Origin: Brassica napus
Taxonomy: Eukaryota; Streptophyta; Magnoliopsida; Brassicales; Brassicaceae
Length of the DNA stretch: 64,000 bases
Assembly: GCF_020379485.1 (NCBI RefSeq)
Contig: NC_063450.1
Coordinates: 48,760,681-48,824,680, forward strand
Direction of reading: 5' to 3'
Under the pieces are notes generated by a model that saw nothing but the letters and a program-made list of their open reading frames with translations, had not been told where the DNA came from and searched no databases. A program made the position numbers and the translations under genes. Positions 11,361 to 22,679 of the stretch are shown one piece after another (within the stretch, counting starts at the first letter, position 1; every line of letters begins with the position of its first letter).

Positions 11361-11641
11361 AGAAATTTCATATGATAGCCATTTTTAGTTTATTTTCACA
11401 AAATAGCCCTCAATGAATAAAATGACTAAAATTTTATTAAAAGGTAAAATTCATTTTTATCCTAAGGTTAACTAATCTAAACTTATGGTTTAGAGTTACA
11501 GGATGAGTTTTGGAATCGGGTTTCAATTTTTTTTTTTAAATAATATTAAAATTTTCAAAATAAAAAGGGGTTATTTTAGCCATTTTTTTAGAACTATTTT
11601 GTGATAAAAACTTAAAATGGGTTATTTGAAAGAATTGACCA
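11361..11641. mobile_element. MITE with diverged inverted ends (MULE-type), copy 1
   Basis: The left end (AGAAATTTCATATGATAGCC) and the complement of the right end align over about 45 bp, both reading TTTTA..TTT.TCACAAAATAG. Flanking GAAAAAAAG (11352-11360) and AAAAAAAAG (11642-11650) match at 8 of 9 positions. A related copy lies at 57075-57346. Confidence 0.6.
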
Positions 11642-11650
11642 AAAAAAAAG

Positions 11651-12480
11651 AATATATTAACAATAAACTCAAACGGGTCCTCTAGATGCAATTTACAACG
11701 GCATAGTTTTCACTCACTTGCGTAAGCCAGCATAAAAAATTTGACCAACTAGTGTTGTATCATGGTGTTAAAGAACAAGTGAACCTATACGACAGGTTAT
11801 TTACTTTCGAATTCAAAAATATAGTTTGATATTTCAAATGGGAGAAATACGAAGAAAAACTTGACCTCTCTGATGTCACCATGCTGATGATTGCATCACT
11901 GCCACCATGCTGATGTTTGTATAAACATTCTAGACTTTATTATACAACGAACTTGCGACAAAATAATACAGAAACTTCTTGGTCAGCGCCTAAATTGCAT
12001 ATTACCGTTCAATAGTTTAGATTTGACTTTGAAAAGCCTTTGTACATTTTCTAAGACTGACCTTCAATAAGTTAACGGTATGACTTTTCAGCAGTGATAG
12101 ACACCATACAAAAAGTTCTGGTCGCCAAAAACATAAGCGTAACCTAATTTGTTATGCTACTTGAGTACTAACCAGCACCGGTCTCTAGGAACGGTTCTTA
12201 GCCTCTCAATACGTAATGTTTTTGTTTTTGTTTTTGTTTTTACAGTGCCATACAATCGTGATAGCATGTAATTTTTTATTCAACCATTTGACAAATATTC
12301 TTGCGCTAAGAGTTTGTTCTTAAATCTAATGTTACTTATATGACATTCGTTACAATGAAGCTTTCAAAAAATGACAATGGCCTAAAATATTCTATAATTT
12401 TACTAGAAAAAAATCAAAATAATATCAGTATTTGGTATTAGTGACATGTTAAATTTGGAAAACTATACATCAAATTAATA
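11651..12480. other. upstream region of the SAUR gene
   Basis: No coding sequence seen. AT-rich, with an imperfect repeat of a CTGATGATTG/CTGATGTTTG word near 11885-11920. Confidence 0.4.
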
Positions 12481-12485
12481 TGTAA

Positions 12486-12491
12486 CACGTG
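12486..12491. promoter_or_regulatory. G-box CACGTG upstream of the SAUR gene
   Basis: CACGTG lies within AACACGTGTAC, about 55 bp upstream of the TATA box. It is a candidate bZIP/bHLH site (for example PIF factors); function inferred. Confidence 0.5.
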
Positions 12492-12542
12492 TACACATGC
12501 GAGCACGCAGAAATTACAGTACAACGGTCACACCCCAGAGGC

Positions 12543-12550
12543 TATATAAA
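12543..12550 (+). promoter_or_regulatory. TATA box of the SAUR gene
   Basis: TATATAAA lies about 190 bp before the ATG, which leaves a 5' leader of roughly 150 bases. Confidence 0.7.
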
Positions 12551-12733
12551 GAGGCTCTGTTCCCACAACCTTATACTCGGTCTTCTTCTTCATTTTGAAC
12601 TGTAACACAATACAGAGAGTGAGAGAGACATATAGCAAACCAAAGTTTCAAACCCATTTCTGAAATCGCAGTTCTAGTAATAATTTCTCCAAAAGGTTTC
12701 ATTTTTGTTTTTTGGGTCTCAGTTTTCTCAACC

Positions 12734-13192
12734 ATGAAGAGGCTCCAAGGTTTCAAGATCTTTAAATGGATAATCCGAAGTAGAAGAATCCAAACCGGGA
12801 AACGCCAATGCCTAACCGGAATTCTCAACCCGGTTTCAAGAATCTGCTCTTTAGCACGGTGTCTACGTCGTGGAGCCAGTAGACTGTGCGGAGGAAAGAA
12901 AACGGTTCAGACCCGGTTGGGTAACGACCCGAAGTCGCTGGGTATTCCCAAAGGTCATTTAGTGGTTCACGTAGGAGAATCAGGTGATGATACACGGCGC
13001 GTGGTGGTTCCGGTGTTTTACTTTAACCATCCTCTATTCGGAGAGTTGCTGGAACAGGCGGAGCGGGTTTACGGGTTTGACCAACCGGGTCGGATTACGA
13101 TACCTTGTAGGGTATCGGATTTTGAGCAGGTTCAGATGAAGATCGCTGCATGGGATCATTGCCGACGTAAGTGGAGTTTCAAGATTCTATAG
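12734..13192 (+). CDS. SAUR34: SAUR family small auxin-induced protein
   Basis: An intronless gene of 152 codons. The SAUR domain covers about residues 68-140, with the signature IPKGHLVVHVG, then VPVFYFNHPLFGELLEQAE and YGF, then ITIPC. The N-terminal third is basic, with many Arg and Lys around residues 1-60, as in the longer SAUR subgroup. SAUR proteins are known mainly as short-lived regulators of cell expansion, and several inhibit PP2C-D phosphatases and so activate plasma-membrane H+-ATPases; this copy is assumed to act similarly. The ATG at 12734 is in good context (ACCATGA), preceded by a TATA box and G-box. The name SAUR34 rests on position next to the MYB85/CYP706A block, so the family is certain but the member is less so. 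Confidence 0.88.
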   Translation: MKRLQGFKIFKWIIRSRRIQTGKRQCLTGILNPVSRICSLARCLRRGASRLCGGKKTVQTRLGNDPKSLGIPKGHLVVHVGESGDDTRRVVVPVFYFNHPLFGELLEQAERVYGFDQPGRITIPCRVSDFEQVQMKIAAWDHCRRKWSFKIL

Positions 13193-13600
13193 GGTTGACT
13201 TACTAAAAATTAAATATTTTTAGTTTTTTTATATTTCCTGAGAATAAAGTCAAATGTCAAACAGAGAGATGGGGAACTTTTCCTTACAAGGGAGTTCGTA
13301 TGATTAGTCCAAGTGTCCAATAGATATACAGATTTATAATATAATGAGACAGTTTTCTCTTTACTGAACAACATTTATATCACTAAACTAAAGAATACTT
13401 TGTACATTGATGACCGAAACTAATATATATTTATGAAGGTCAGAAACCTTTGTTTCTTCGATTTTCTCTGTGGGTCGGACCTACAAGTGTATTATGAAGT
13501 TCATTTTTAAATGAGGTTCATCACGTTATATGAAAAAAACAACAATTATAGTTTTTTCATATTGTAAACTGTCTTCGTTTAACATGAGTTAGGGTTCTTT
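13193..13600. other. downstream region of the SAUR gene
   Basis: Probable 3' UTR and spacer. No other feature seen. The left end of the following Helitron could not be located. Confidence 0.4.
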
Positions 13601-13953
13601 TCATCATTGTCTTAGACAAGTCTGAGTTACAGAGTTGCGCTGTGTGTCTGTTCGTAATCTATTTTTTCACCGGTGAATTCTTCATCTCTCCATCTTAAAT
13701 CGCTTGATCTTAAATGTTTCTGATTCGTAGCCTTTCTGTAAACCCTATATATATGATTCTCATCTTTGATGAACCCAATTTGCATCTCCACAAAACTTAT
13801 TGATTCCTCTTAGCTTTAACGATCTTCTAGAAGATATCTCTCTGCCTCTCCAGTTCCTCAAACCGGCGTTCCCGGCATCCGTCACTCAACCTTCGAGTCT
13901 CTCAGTGTTGGTCGTAGTAGTCAGAGCATAGCCTCTAACCTCCTCGCTTATGG

Positions 13954-14530
13954 GATTCCCTGAACTTCAAGAAAGATAGTGAGTTTATGGGAATCACGGT
14001 TCTCTTCCTTGATGAAAAGGTAAGTTAATCTTCGATTTATCACACTTATTAATATAATTGTTTTTAATTGATTTCATGATTCTTTGTTAAATAATATTAT
14101 TTGCAGATTCCGTGATTCATGGGTTTATTCCCGCCGGACGTGCTAATCATTACATGCCATCTTTGAAAGTCGGTTCCATTGTGAATGTCGATCGTATTGA
14201 GGTTGCTAGGTGCTCAAGCATGTACAAGATAATTGATCATACATTCCTCATTCGTTTCATCTCACTAACTATTATTTATGAAGTCATCACGGGTGCTCCT
14301 GAAATCAATCTCCAATCATAATTAGACTGTTTGACAATTTCCAAGTGATTGTGAACACAAACCTAGAACTCTCAAGTATATTATCATATTGCATCTGGGT
14401 TTATAATATGTTTTGATATCATAACTGATATTTAAACTCGCATATGTGGTTGGGCAAATCCAATCTGTCCAAGGCTCTGACCTTAGTAAAGAAACAACTC
14501 GAGTCGTTATTTGTCTCCTCATTGATCCGT
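13954..14530 (+). pseudogene. replication protein A 70-kDa subunit-like (Helitron RPA1) pseudogene
   Basis: Exon-like blocks match the N-terminal OB-fold region of Helitron-associated RPA1 proteins. The first block reads DSLNFKKDSEFMGITVLFLD, followed by a GTAAG donor at 14021. The second block starts after TTGCAG at 14107 and reads IHGFIPAGRANHY and then VGSIVNVDRIEVARCSSMY. A stop (TAA near 14319) interrupts it. Later pieces such as FDNFQVIVNTNLEL and QSVQGSDLSKETTRV continue in shifted frames to about 14530. Intact relatives bind single-stranded DNA; this copy cannot be translated. The C-terminal zinc-finger part is missing. Confidence 0.75.
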
Positions 14531-15720
14531 AAGAAATAATCAACACACAATTCTCTTTATATTATTATTTATATTATGCTAATATCAATAATCAAAAACA
14601 TTTCCTACCCAAATTCTGTGGTCATCTATTTATCTCCCTCACTTATCAAATTAATTTTACACAAACTTTTATTTTACAGCTTAAAAGAAACCACAACAAC
14701 CCAAACAATCAAAACACCAAAAATTAGAATTCTAAAAAAGACGAATCATTAATGATCACCTCTTTTTTTTTTGTTTAATCTTAGAAATAAACTTCAAAAC
14801 AAATATACCAAACCAATCACCTCAACTAAAACTCAACGACACATACATCGAGTCAACTAAATAAATACAAACTACACGGCCAGCTATTTAACAATTTACA
14901 AACTTACTTTTGCAACGAAGAAGACGAAGACGACAATCAAGATCAGTGAAATTATCTAAACAAAAAAAACAGAGTAAGTTATGAACTCTGATAAATACAA
15001 CTAACAATGATTTTTGTTTACATATTACCCATAAAATAAAAGATAAACAAACACAGCCACAACAGGAGATACAAGAGACAATCCCGACATACACAAAGAC
15101 GGCAACAACAGCTCCACCTGCTCACTCCTCTTGACTTATAAAAATAGCTTACATGCCCAATGTCAACAGGCCAATGTTATTGTCTTCTTATGAGAAATAC
15201 ATAAATTCGTTTAAAACTCATTAAAGTCCAAATACTCGGAACTGTCACTCATTTTATAGTTATTTCTACAAGTCTTCATGTATTTGGTTTAGAGGACCGG
15301 TAAGAGCAACAAGTTTAAAAATAAAATAAAAACATATAACAAACATAATAAGGATAATAAAAATTATTACTTAATACACACAACTTACACAACTAAGATG
15401 GAGAAAAAATATTCAGAAACAAAATGTACTCTCAACAACTTTAATATAATTTATGTACTCTCAACAGTACAAGAAACAAATTAAAAAGACAAACAAACAA
15501 TAAGTCTCAGTGACACAACAAACAACAACATGAACTATATCAATCACATTACTAACACAGTTTAGTCCTTCATAAGTGGAGAACAATGCATACACAGTTC
15601 ATCATCACAATTCTTACCCTATAACAATAAAAAAAATTGAAAAACAACTCAAAACGTAAAATTCACAACTACAATAACCCTAGCAAATATTGAGATGAAA
15701 CAAGAATTCTGTCCACAACT

Positions 15721-15749
15721 CCGCGCTTGCGCGGAAGCAATGCCCCTAG
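15721..15749 (+). repeat. Helitron 3' terminal hairpin and CTAG end
   Basis: Hairpin CCGCGC-TT-GCGCGG, then AAGCAATGCCC and CTAG; the next base is T. Confidence 0.85.
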
Positions 15750-15906
15750 TATTAAGAAAAGTGTCGTTCGGATCTGGATTATGTTCCATATTTAGTAGAA
15801 TGAACAAAGAATAAAATTTCTAAAGTTATTTTATTCAAAAATGGAGAAAACCGATTGTTGCCAAATGGATAAAATGTGATATATTAATTTGAATTTTTTG
15901 GCATCT

Positions 15907-15980
15907 GCTGGAGTAGCTCAGTTGGTTAGAGCGTGTGGCAGTTAACCACAAGGTCGGAGGTTCGATATCTCCCTCTAGCG
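15907..15980 (+). tRNA. tRNA-Asn (anticodon GTT), with an unusual base at position 33
   Basis: A 74-nt cloverleaf. The acceptor stem pairs GCTGGAG with CTCTAGC plus discriminator G. The A box reads TAGCTCAGTTGGTTAGAGC, the anticodon stem pairs TGTGG with CCACA, and the T arm is GGAGG-TTCGATA-TCTCC. Anticodon GTT is at 15941-15943. The loop is CAGTTAA, so the nearly universal U33 is A here, and the T arm also differs from the usual Asn sequence. No intron. It may be a diverged or decaying gene copy. Confidence 0.85.
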
Positions 15981-17348
15981 AAATCTAGTTTTGTTCCTTA
16001 ACTAACCTTTTTGGCTTTTTTCCCAACATCTAAACCAGAGATAGTATACCCAACAACTACCAAGAATGATTCTGAAACGAACACTCCCTCAAATTGTCAC
16101 AATCATTTTATTTGTTTTGAACCTGCGCGTTTCTTCAAACGCAAAGAACTTTACTTTTATCTGATCTAGGTTAGTAAATTTTTTTTTTTTGGGTGTGACA
16201 TTGTCATGGGGAATCAATTTATTGATTACGATTTCAATATAATTAAGACTTTTTATATTTTTCGAGACAATTGTCGAAGAAACGCAAACTTATCAAACAA
16301 ACTCCAACTTTCAATTAAACAATTAAACTTTAATTTCAGCAATAATTTATTTTAATTTTTCTATTATGTTAATTGGATGCACAAAAATTCAATCGTTTAA
16401 CTATGTTAATTTTTTTGTGTGTATTCTAAACGGTTTAACCAATAGAAAATGTCAAATGAGAGTAAAATAGAAAAAAAATTCTGATCTATTAATTTAGAAT
16501 TTTATTTTAGACCTAACGACTTGTTAGCCATATGTGATATTTAATTTTTAGGCCTATTCAAAACAAACATTTCATTGGATTTAGCCTAAATATTTGCTTA
16601 TGATTGATGTAAACCAATTTGCTATGTGATCAAAATGGTGGAATATTAGTTAACAATATATATGCTATTTTTATTGATGTCAAAAAGTTATGAATGATCG
16701 AAAGATCCGGTGACCCATAGAGCAATCCGGTTCCTGTTTGGATCGGGTTAAAATCATTGAGAAATTGTAAAAAAGAACATCAACAAAATAAATATCAGAA
16801 TCATTTAGGAAGAAAACCGTAACTGTTAAACAATAGAAAAATTGTTGTCCATTAAATTTGTAGAACTTACAAACATTTTAATTTAAAGGGCTAAATGTGG
16901 TTGGTAAAAGCCATAATTTGAACGACGATATTTGATCTACAACTATGTGGCCACTGAATATATTTCGAAACAATATGAATTCCAAACTGTGTTTTGGCAA
17001 AGTATACCTGCCCCATTGGTCCTTTTACCAAAAACAATTTACAATTTACTGGTGTGACAACTGGTTCAACCCAAGAAAGGATTGTGATGTGGATGCACAT
17101 TAGGAAACTCCTCCACATCCTTAATTTAATCGATGAAAATCATGTCGTCTTTGAAAATAATAGTTGCTCAGTTTCTTAAAAATTGTTATATTAACATATT
17201 TTCTGCTTGTTTGGTAAAAAAAAACATTTTCTATTTATTATACAAAATAAGTATTTTAAAATTTCAATTTAAATTATATTTATTTTCAATTTAAAATTAA
17301 CTGCAAACGCATTGATCTTATAATTAATTTTATGTATCTTAAATACTA
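15981..17348. other. AT-rich intergenic DNA
   Basis: No gene, tRNA or clear element recognised after the tRNA. A short T-run follows the tRNA further on, but no TTTT terminator is immediate. Confidence 0.5.
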
Positions 17349-17587
17349 CTCTCTCGGTTTTCTTTTATTTTTCGTTTTAGGTTTATGCACACATATTAAG
17401 AAAATATTTAATTTTGCATATTTCTAAAATAAAAACATCATTACCTATACACCTAACCATATTTCAACCAATTAAAAATTAAAATGGAGAATATTGTTAT
17501 TAAATTTTGAATTGAAAATATAAAACGACACTTAAAATGAAATAAATTTTTAACTTTAAAACGATAAATAATATGAAACGGAGGGAG
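17349..17587. mobile_element. Stowaway-type MITE (Tc1/mariner)
   Basis: A 239-bp element with ends CTCTCTCGGTTTTC and (complement of the right end) CTCCCTCCGTTTCAT, near the plant Stowaway consensus CTCCCTCCGT. It is flanked by TA on both sides. The interior is AT-rich and can fold back. No coding capacity. Confidence 0.8.
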
Positions 17588-17589
17588 TA

Positions 17590-18060
17590 ATAGTCACATA
17601 GATATAATTGATAAAAACATAAATGTATTTCAATCATTTTTAATATGTATCAAAAAATGTCAAAATAACAATTTAAAAAAAAAACAAAAAGAGTATAAAA
17701 GATGAAATATATTACATGTGGTTGGAAAACCCAAACTAAAATAGGAGCCACAGCTCTAAGTTAAGATAATTTAACCCTGAAACCCTGATAGCGAATCTTA
17801 ACTTCGTAATCGTCCAAATTAATTCAGAAGTGACTTGGTTGGGTGTTTTTTTCTCTAACAACATAAATACTATTAAAAGTAAAACGTTTGGGTCTTACAA
17901 TTTGAGTTAACAATTTTTTTGATCTGGCTAAACTGATTCCAAGATAAAAGTAAATAAAAAAACATCAAAGAAATTTAAACGGATCAAGTACTCTCAACAA
18001 ATTCAACTCAAGAAGTAAGTCCAGTCCACACATATATTATAGGTTGGGTGTAGAAGAGAG
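17590..18060. other. intergenic, nothing recognised
   Basis: AT-rich spacer between the MITE and a retroelement remnant. Confidence 0.4.
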
Positions 18061-18124
18061 AACTAAGCTGAAATCCTCCCATGGATCCGGTGGGGTCTAT
18101 AGAACGCTCGAAATATCCTGATCT

Positions 18125-18660
18125 TTGAGAACAGGGCAGTTTCGGCATCTACTGTATTACATATCGCCTTGTCTGGAGCAAGGGAATGGCAGATGGTTCA
18201 TGATACTATACCGGTCAAACCGCACACCTCCACTATTACTGGAAACCAACCGATCTTTCCACCTAATCTTACTCTTGTTAACTCTGATGCGTCTTGGTTT
18301 CAAGAATCCTCCGCTGCAGGGTTCGGTTGGGGACTAGAAGAATCACAGCGAGGTATACTCATCGAGGGATCTACCCATTCCGACTTTGTCTCCTCCCCCT
18401 TTGTGGCTGAATCACTGCAGTACAGCACTCTCCTAACGTCCGAATGCGATCCGACAATCTCGAGCTTATTAAAGCTATCAACTCGAAGTCTTTTCCTATG
18501 GAACTTTACGGAATTCTCAAGGATATCAAGTATCTATCTTTATCTTTCGATTTCATCTTTTTTCTCTCATGTTCAGAGATCTTGTAATGTTCTAGCAGAC
18601 TCGTTGGCGAGAAACGGTCTCCTCTTTGCCACCCCACTCTGTATTAAACTTTATGAATGA
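18125..18660 (+). pseudogene. RNase H-like (RVT_3) remnant, probably of a LINE
   Basis: The frame reads VNSDASWF...AGFGWGLEESQRG, then SSPFVAESLQYS. This is the start of the RNase H-like domain found at the C terminus of plant LINE ORF2 and in many captured copies. After about 18450 the expected continuation (SDNLELIKAINSKSFPMEL) lies in a different frame. The original frame is regained at the final helix, FSHVQRSCNVLADSLARN. At least two indels therefore break it. No reverse transcriptase lies upstream. A short A-run follows the stop near 18675. Confidence 0.65.
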
Positions 18661-19569
18661 AGTGTTTGTTGTCCAAAAAACCAAGAGCATCAGTTTTAAT
18701 TGAAGATATATTTCAGTGAGTTTTTTTATCAGTAAAAAAAAGTTTTAGCAAAAGGATAGTGGACGAGATGAGATTTTAAATGAAAATTTATATACAAAAT
18801 TTGAAAGACTCTTGAGACGCTTAACTTTGTATAAAATAATTATATATTTTCATACTGTCAAATTTAACTACATATTAAATTATATTAAATTATTATTGTA
18901 TTAATTAATTATTCAATGCTCTAAAACCAGCAAGTTATATATTGATACATCGTTGTTTCTGCTTGAGGTTATAACCAAATTGGTTTAAAAAACTAACTTT
19001 TCGGGGGAGTAATCTTTTTAAAAAAGCACGCAAAATGATGAATATGATTAATTTTTATTAAATTGTACACTAATATTAGTTCTCTTAAGGTTACAAAGTA
19101 CGCATACTGAAATCTATACAGTAAAGAGAAGATAAAATTTACAAACATAAGCAGGAGAGGACATAGTGTCTCAAACTCTTGGAAGTTTGATTCTAACCTT
19201 AAGTTTGGACCCTAGTAGGAAAAAGTAAAAACGTACATTCATTACGGCTTCTTGGTCTTTGGGGTTGGAAATTATCAAATATGAGAATAATTATACGTTA
19301 TACAAACCAGATCTAGTTATTTTTTTTTTTGGGTCAAAACAAACCAGATATAGTTTAAATTATATTTTATTGACATTGACAAACCCTATGTACACCCTAC
19401 CCTACCCTACCCTAATTATAATTATAATACTTGAAACCATGGTGCCCCTTGCTGCTTTACATGAATTTCTTCGCGCTACTATTTGTATACGTGTATATAT
19501 ACGTCTAATGTACATATATTTATATGACTGTTCTCATCCGTAAGAGTTTCAATATGTCATGGTGAAGAG
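18661..19569. other. spacer and probable 3' region of the MYB gene
   Basis: AT-rich. Three CCCTA units at about 19395-19415 resemble a telomere motif but are too short to matter. The stretch just left of 19570 is probably MYB 3' UTR. Confidence 0.4.
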
Positions 19570-20860
19570 TCAAAACCCAAAATCATGAACACCAAAGTCT
19601 TGGCAGTAATCCAGAAACATCAAATCCTTGCCGCCGACTCTTTCCGGTGACCAAATCGGAAAGTCTGCTCCGGCGCCGGGAATATTATCTTCATTATATA
19701 ATGTTCCACCAACACCATAATAATTACTACAACTCCTCGAAGCATCAGCTTTAGCAGTGTCGTCCGACCATAAGTAACTAAACAATTCTTCATCGTTAGT
19801 AATGTTACTAAGTAGTTGATTTTCATTGTTAATGGAACTGTTTTGACCAGTAGCAGTGCTGCTGCTTTCCTCTTCTGTAGTCGTGCTATTAGTCTGTACG
19901 TTTTTGCTGCTTCTGCTCTTTGGTTCCATTAAGATATTATCTGAAGTTGAAGAACTACTTTTGGGATTATCAGTGTTATTAGGTTCTTGGTTGAGAGGTT
20001 GATGAGTCACAGGGTCGATTCCCATCTTAACAAGTTTTTTCTTGATGTGAGTATTCCAATGATTTTTTATTTCGTTATCTGTTCTTCCGGGTAACCTTGA
20101 AGCTATCTTAGACCACCTATAATACACCAATGGTTTAAAATAAATATTAATCACAAGAATCATATATATATATATTAGGAAGTGTTGGTGGAGAGGTCCA
20201 AATCTTGGAATATAAAAACAAGAAATTGATGAAATAAGTTAACTATCTTCCGAAGAGAAAGACGTTACTTTGTCTTGAAGTTTATTTCATAGAAATATAA
20301 ATGCAAATGGAAAATTTAGTTCTCTATATGATTCTACTATTTGGCAATCTTATTTGGAACTGTCTAAATTTTTATTTGGCAAAATATACACAACCCACAA
20401 CATGTTGGATAATTTAAATATACATGCAAATTTACTTCATAAATTTTCTCTACTATACACTATCCCAACCAATGTTTATCTTAGGTCTCTTGTTTTTGTT
20501 TTAAAACATAAGATTTTAAATTTAACACAGATGTAAACCTGTAAAGCTTCGCGTAAGAATTATGTGGAACTAGCATATAATTAGTATTTAGGTTTACTTG
20601 TTGCCGAGATGAGCATGAAGATCGATGACAAGTTGTTCCTCATCGTGAGAGAGAAGGCCTCTCTTCAAGTCAGGCCGGAGGTAGTTGGTCCACCGGAGGC
20701 GGCAGCTTTTCCCACAGCGGCGGAGACCGGCCAGCTTTGGCAAAGCACGCCAGCAACAATGGCCGTTGGTGAGTATGAAGTTTATGAGCTTCTTGTCTTC
20801 CTCCGTTGTCCATGGCCCTTTCTTCACCTCTAACTTGTCACAGCATGGCTGCCTCCCCAT
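19570..20860 (-). CDS. MYB85: R2R3-MYB transcription factor, MYB85/MYB42 subgroup
   Basis: Two exons on the minus strand (20860-20598 and 20116-19570) joined by a GT-AG intron within R3 give 269 residues. The R2 repeat has Trp 17, 37 and 57; R3 has Leu70, Trp89 and Trp108. The start MGRQPCCDK and the linker [13 protein letters not shown] are typical of R2R3-MYBs. The bHLH-binding motif in R3 is absent. The C terminus is Ser/Thr/Asn-rich and ends FGVHDFGF. Unlike most R2R3-MYBs there is no intron after GLRRC; the MYB20/42/43/85 group shares closely similar repeats. Arabidopsis MYB85 is known to promote lignin and secondary-wall genes, so a nuclear activator of phenylpropanoid genes is the likely role. 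MYB85 rather than MYB42 is chosen because of the neighbouring CYP706A, LBD32, MLF-like and PAT13 genes. Confidence 0.9.
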
Positions 20861-21021
20861 TAAATATTATTGCGTATAAATATGTTTGATTGCATATATG
20901 TTCGAAGGGATTGTGAAGTAATAGAGAGTAGAGAGAGGGAAGAGAAGTGCGAAGATTAAAGGTATTGAGGATGGAAAATCTCTTGCAAGATATGTCAAAA
21001 GCTTACCAAAGCTCACCCACC

Positions 21022-21029
21022 TATATATA
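21022..21029 (-). promoter_or_regulatory. probable TATA box of the MYB gene
   Basis: TATATATA about 165 bp upstream of the ATG, on the side expected for a minus-strand gene. Confidence 0.5.
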
Positions 21030-21374
21030 ACCTTATAACCACACCTTTTCCGAAAATTGTTAATAAATAAATTAATAACTTTGCATTTGCATATATAAGA
21101 GTTTTCATTATAACCCTATTAATTCTAGCACATAACAAAAAATTTAGTGTCATCATGGCAAAAAAACTTTAGAAAATATAAAAGGTGTGGTTAGAAACGT
21201 TAAAATGATGGTAAAAATATGGTGCGGTAGCCAGGTTCACATTGGAAGTTTTTGGGGTGCGTGATTTATATACCCTAGCATGCAAAATAACGTATAATTT
21301 GTTAAAAAGAATTATACTATGTTAAAACACGTAAAAATGAATGATTTAATTTATTTTTGATTGCATATACAGTA

Positions 21375-22111
21375 TATATACTATGTCGATAGACTATATT
21401 TGCAAAGTGATTTTGCCACATGTCCTTTCTACCATCAATTTCACAAAACAAATATGACATGGCTACTGAAATTGATGACATGTCTTATAGTTTAATATGA
21501 TATGAACAATTTTATTTAATGTTAATTTATATTTTTGGTAAACTTTTTAAAATATGGTAATAACTCATATATTACATTTCATGTCAATTTATATTTTTGG
21601 AATTTTTTTTTGTATATGAGAATAACTCATAAATCATCATTAAAATAAATATATTCAAATATAGCATTATAAATTTTGAAATATAATTTAATCATATATT
21701 TTAAAATTATATAATTTTATTACTAAAATTTTCAAAAATGTATACATTTTTTTTAGAAATTATAAAAATTTAATCGTAAAATTATTATTTTCTTATATAT
21801 CTACAAATTTTATAAATATTGTTTAGTTTTCATTTTTGGTAATTATGCAACTTTTAAAAATTTATTTAATATATTTAATTAAAATAAATAGATAGAAAAA
21901 TCTATCTAAGATTATAATTTCAAATATATACATGCATATTCTTAAATATAATTTTTATGTTTAATTAAATCAAATTTATATTAAAATTTTGATACAAAAA
22001 AGAAAATTTACAATATTAATAAAATTTTATTTTAAAATATAATTTATATTTATCTATTAAAAATATTTTAATTTTTTTTTACTGCACATGGTGCTGCAGG
22101 AAGACACCTAG
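21375..22111 (+). mobile_element. AT-rich non-autonomous Helitron, copy 1
   Basis: The right end has a hairpin-forming GCACATGGTGC (22084-22094), then CTAG (22108-22111) followed by T. The body resembles 53136-53860 in reverse orientation, sharing TTTGCAAAGTGATTTTG near 21400, AATATGACATG, and AATCTATCTAAGATTATAAT near 21900. The left end is uncertain. No coding sequence. Confidence 0.6.
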
Positions 22112-22480
22112 TTGATATATATATTAGTGGTTTGAAAATCACACGTGATAGTTGAAAATCAATAAATTAACATATCAATATATATAATATATGCATGTTA
22201 AAAATGGAAAATAAGCAAAGTTTTCTTTATACAAGCGACAATATTGTCTTGATATTTCTTTATAGTCACTAAAAAGAACCACCAAAATATTTATTACCGT
22301 CTCTTTTTCAGAAAAAAAGAAAGAAAAAGAATTGGAATCTGTCTAGAATTTGTGATGTAACGTATCGTATATATACCGTCCTTCACTTCTTCATAGTTAA
22401 TAATAGAACAAATAAAGTCTAAATAAGTATCATGCATGTGCTTCGTATGTATATACGACGGTATGCAGTTATTCAAGAAG
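22112..22480. other. spacer between Helitron and LINE
   Basis: No gene. Contains a sequence (22417-22455) that recurs beyond the far end of the LINE at 28372-28413. Confidence 0.4.
22417..22455 (+). repeat. about 40-bp direct repeat flanking the LINE region (left copy)
   Basis: GTCTAAATAAG..TATCATGCATGTGCTTC recurs at 28372-28413 with a 2-bp insertion and three changes. Confidence 0.7.
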
Positions 22481-22679
22481 ACTACGAAATCTTTTTTTTT
22501 TTTGTAAACTGATTTCTTAATTTAAATAAGAGACCTAAAATGTTTTACAAAAGGCCAAAGACTTTAGTTTACTAACAAGCCCATAGAATCACGATTAGTT
22601 AAGCCTTAGTAGTAGAAAGTCCAAAAGGGATGGTGAAGGGACAAAGCGTTGAGACAGAAAGCGGAGTAGTCAATGGCGA

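Larger units (their letters stand above)
13600..15749 (+). mobile_element. Helitron remnant carrying an RPA1-like gene; right end clear, left end not located
   Basis: The right end is a textbook Helitron terminus: a GC-rich hairpin with arms CCGCGC and GCGCGG (15721-15734), then 11 bases, then CTAG (15746-15749) followed by a host T. Upstream lies a broken RPA1-like gene, as in many plant Helitrons. No Rep/helicase is present, so it is non-autonomous or deleted. The left boundary given is only a guess. Confidence 0.75.

Noticed and set aside
14888..15094. Cys-rich minus-strand frame inside the Helitron
   Set aside because: No start context, no similarity recognised, sits in AT-rich non-coding Helitron DNA.
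19395..19416. Telomere-like CCCTA repeats
   Set aside because: Only about four units, CCCTA rather than CCCTAAA; not an interstitial telomere tract.
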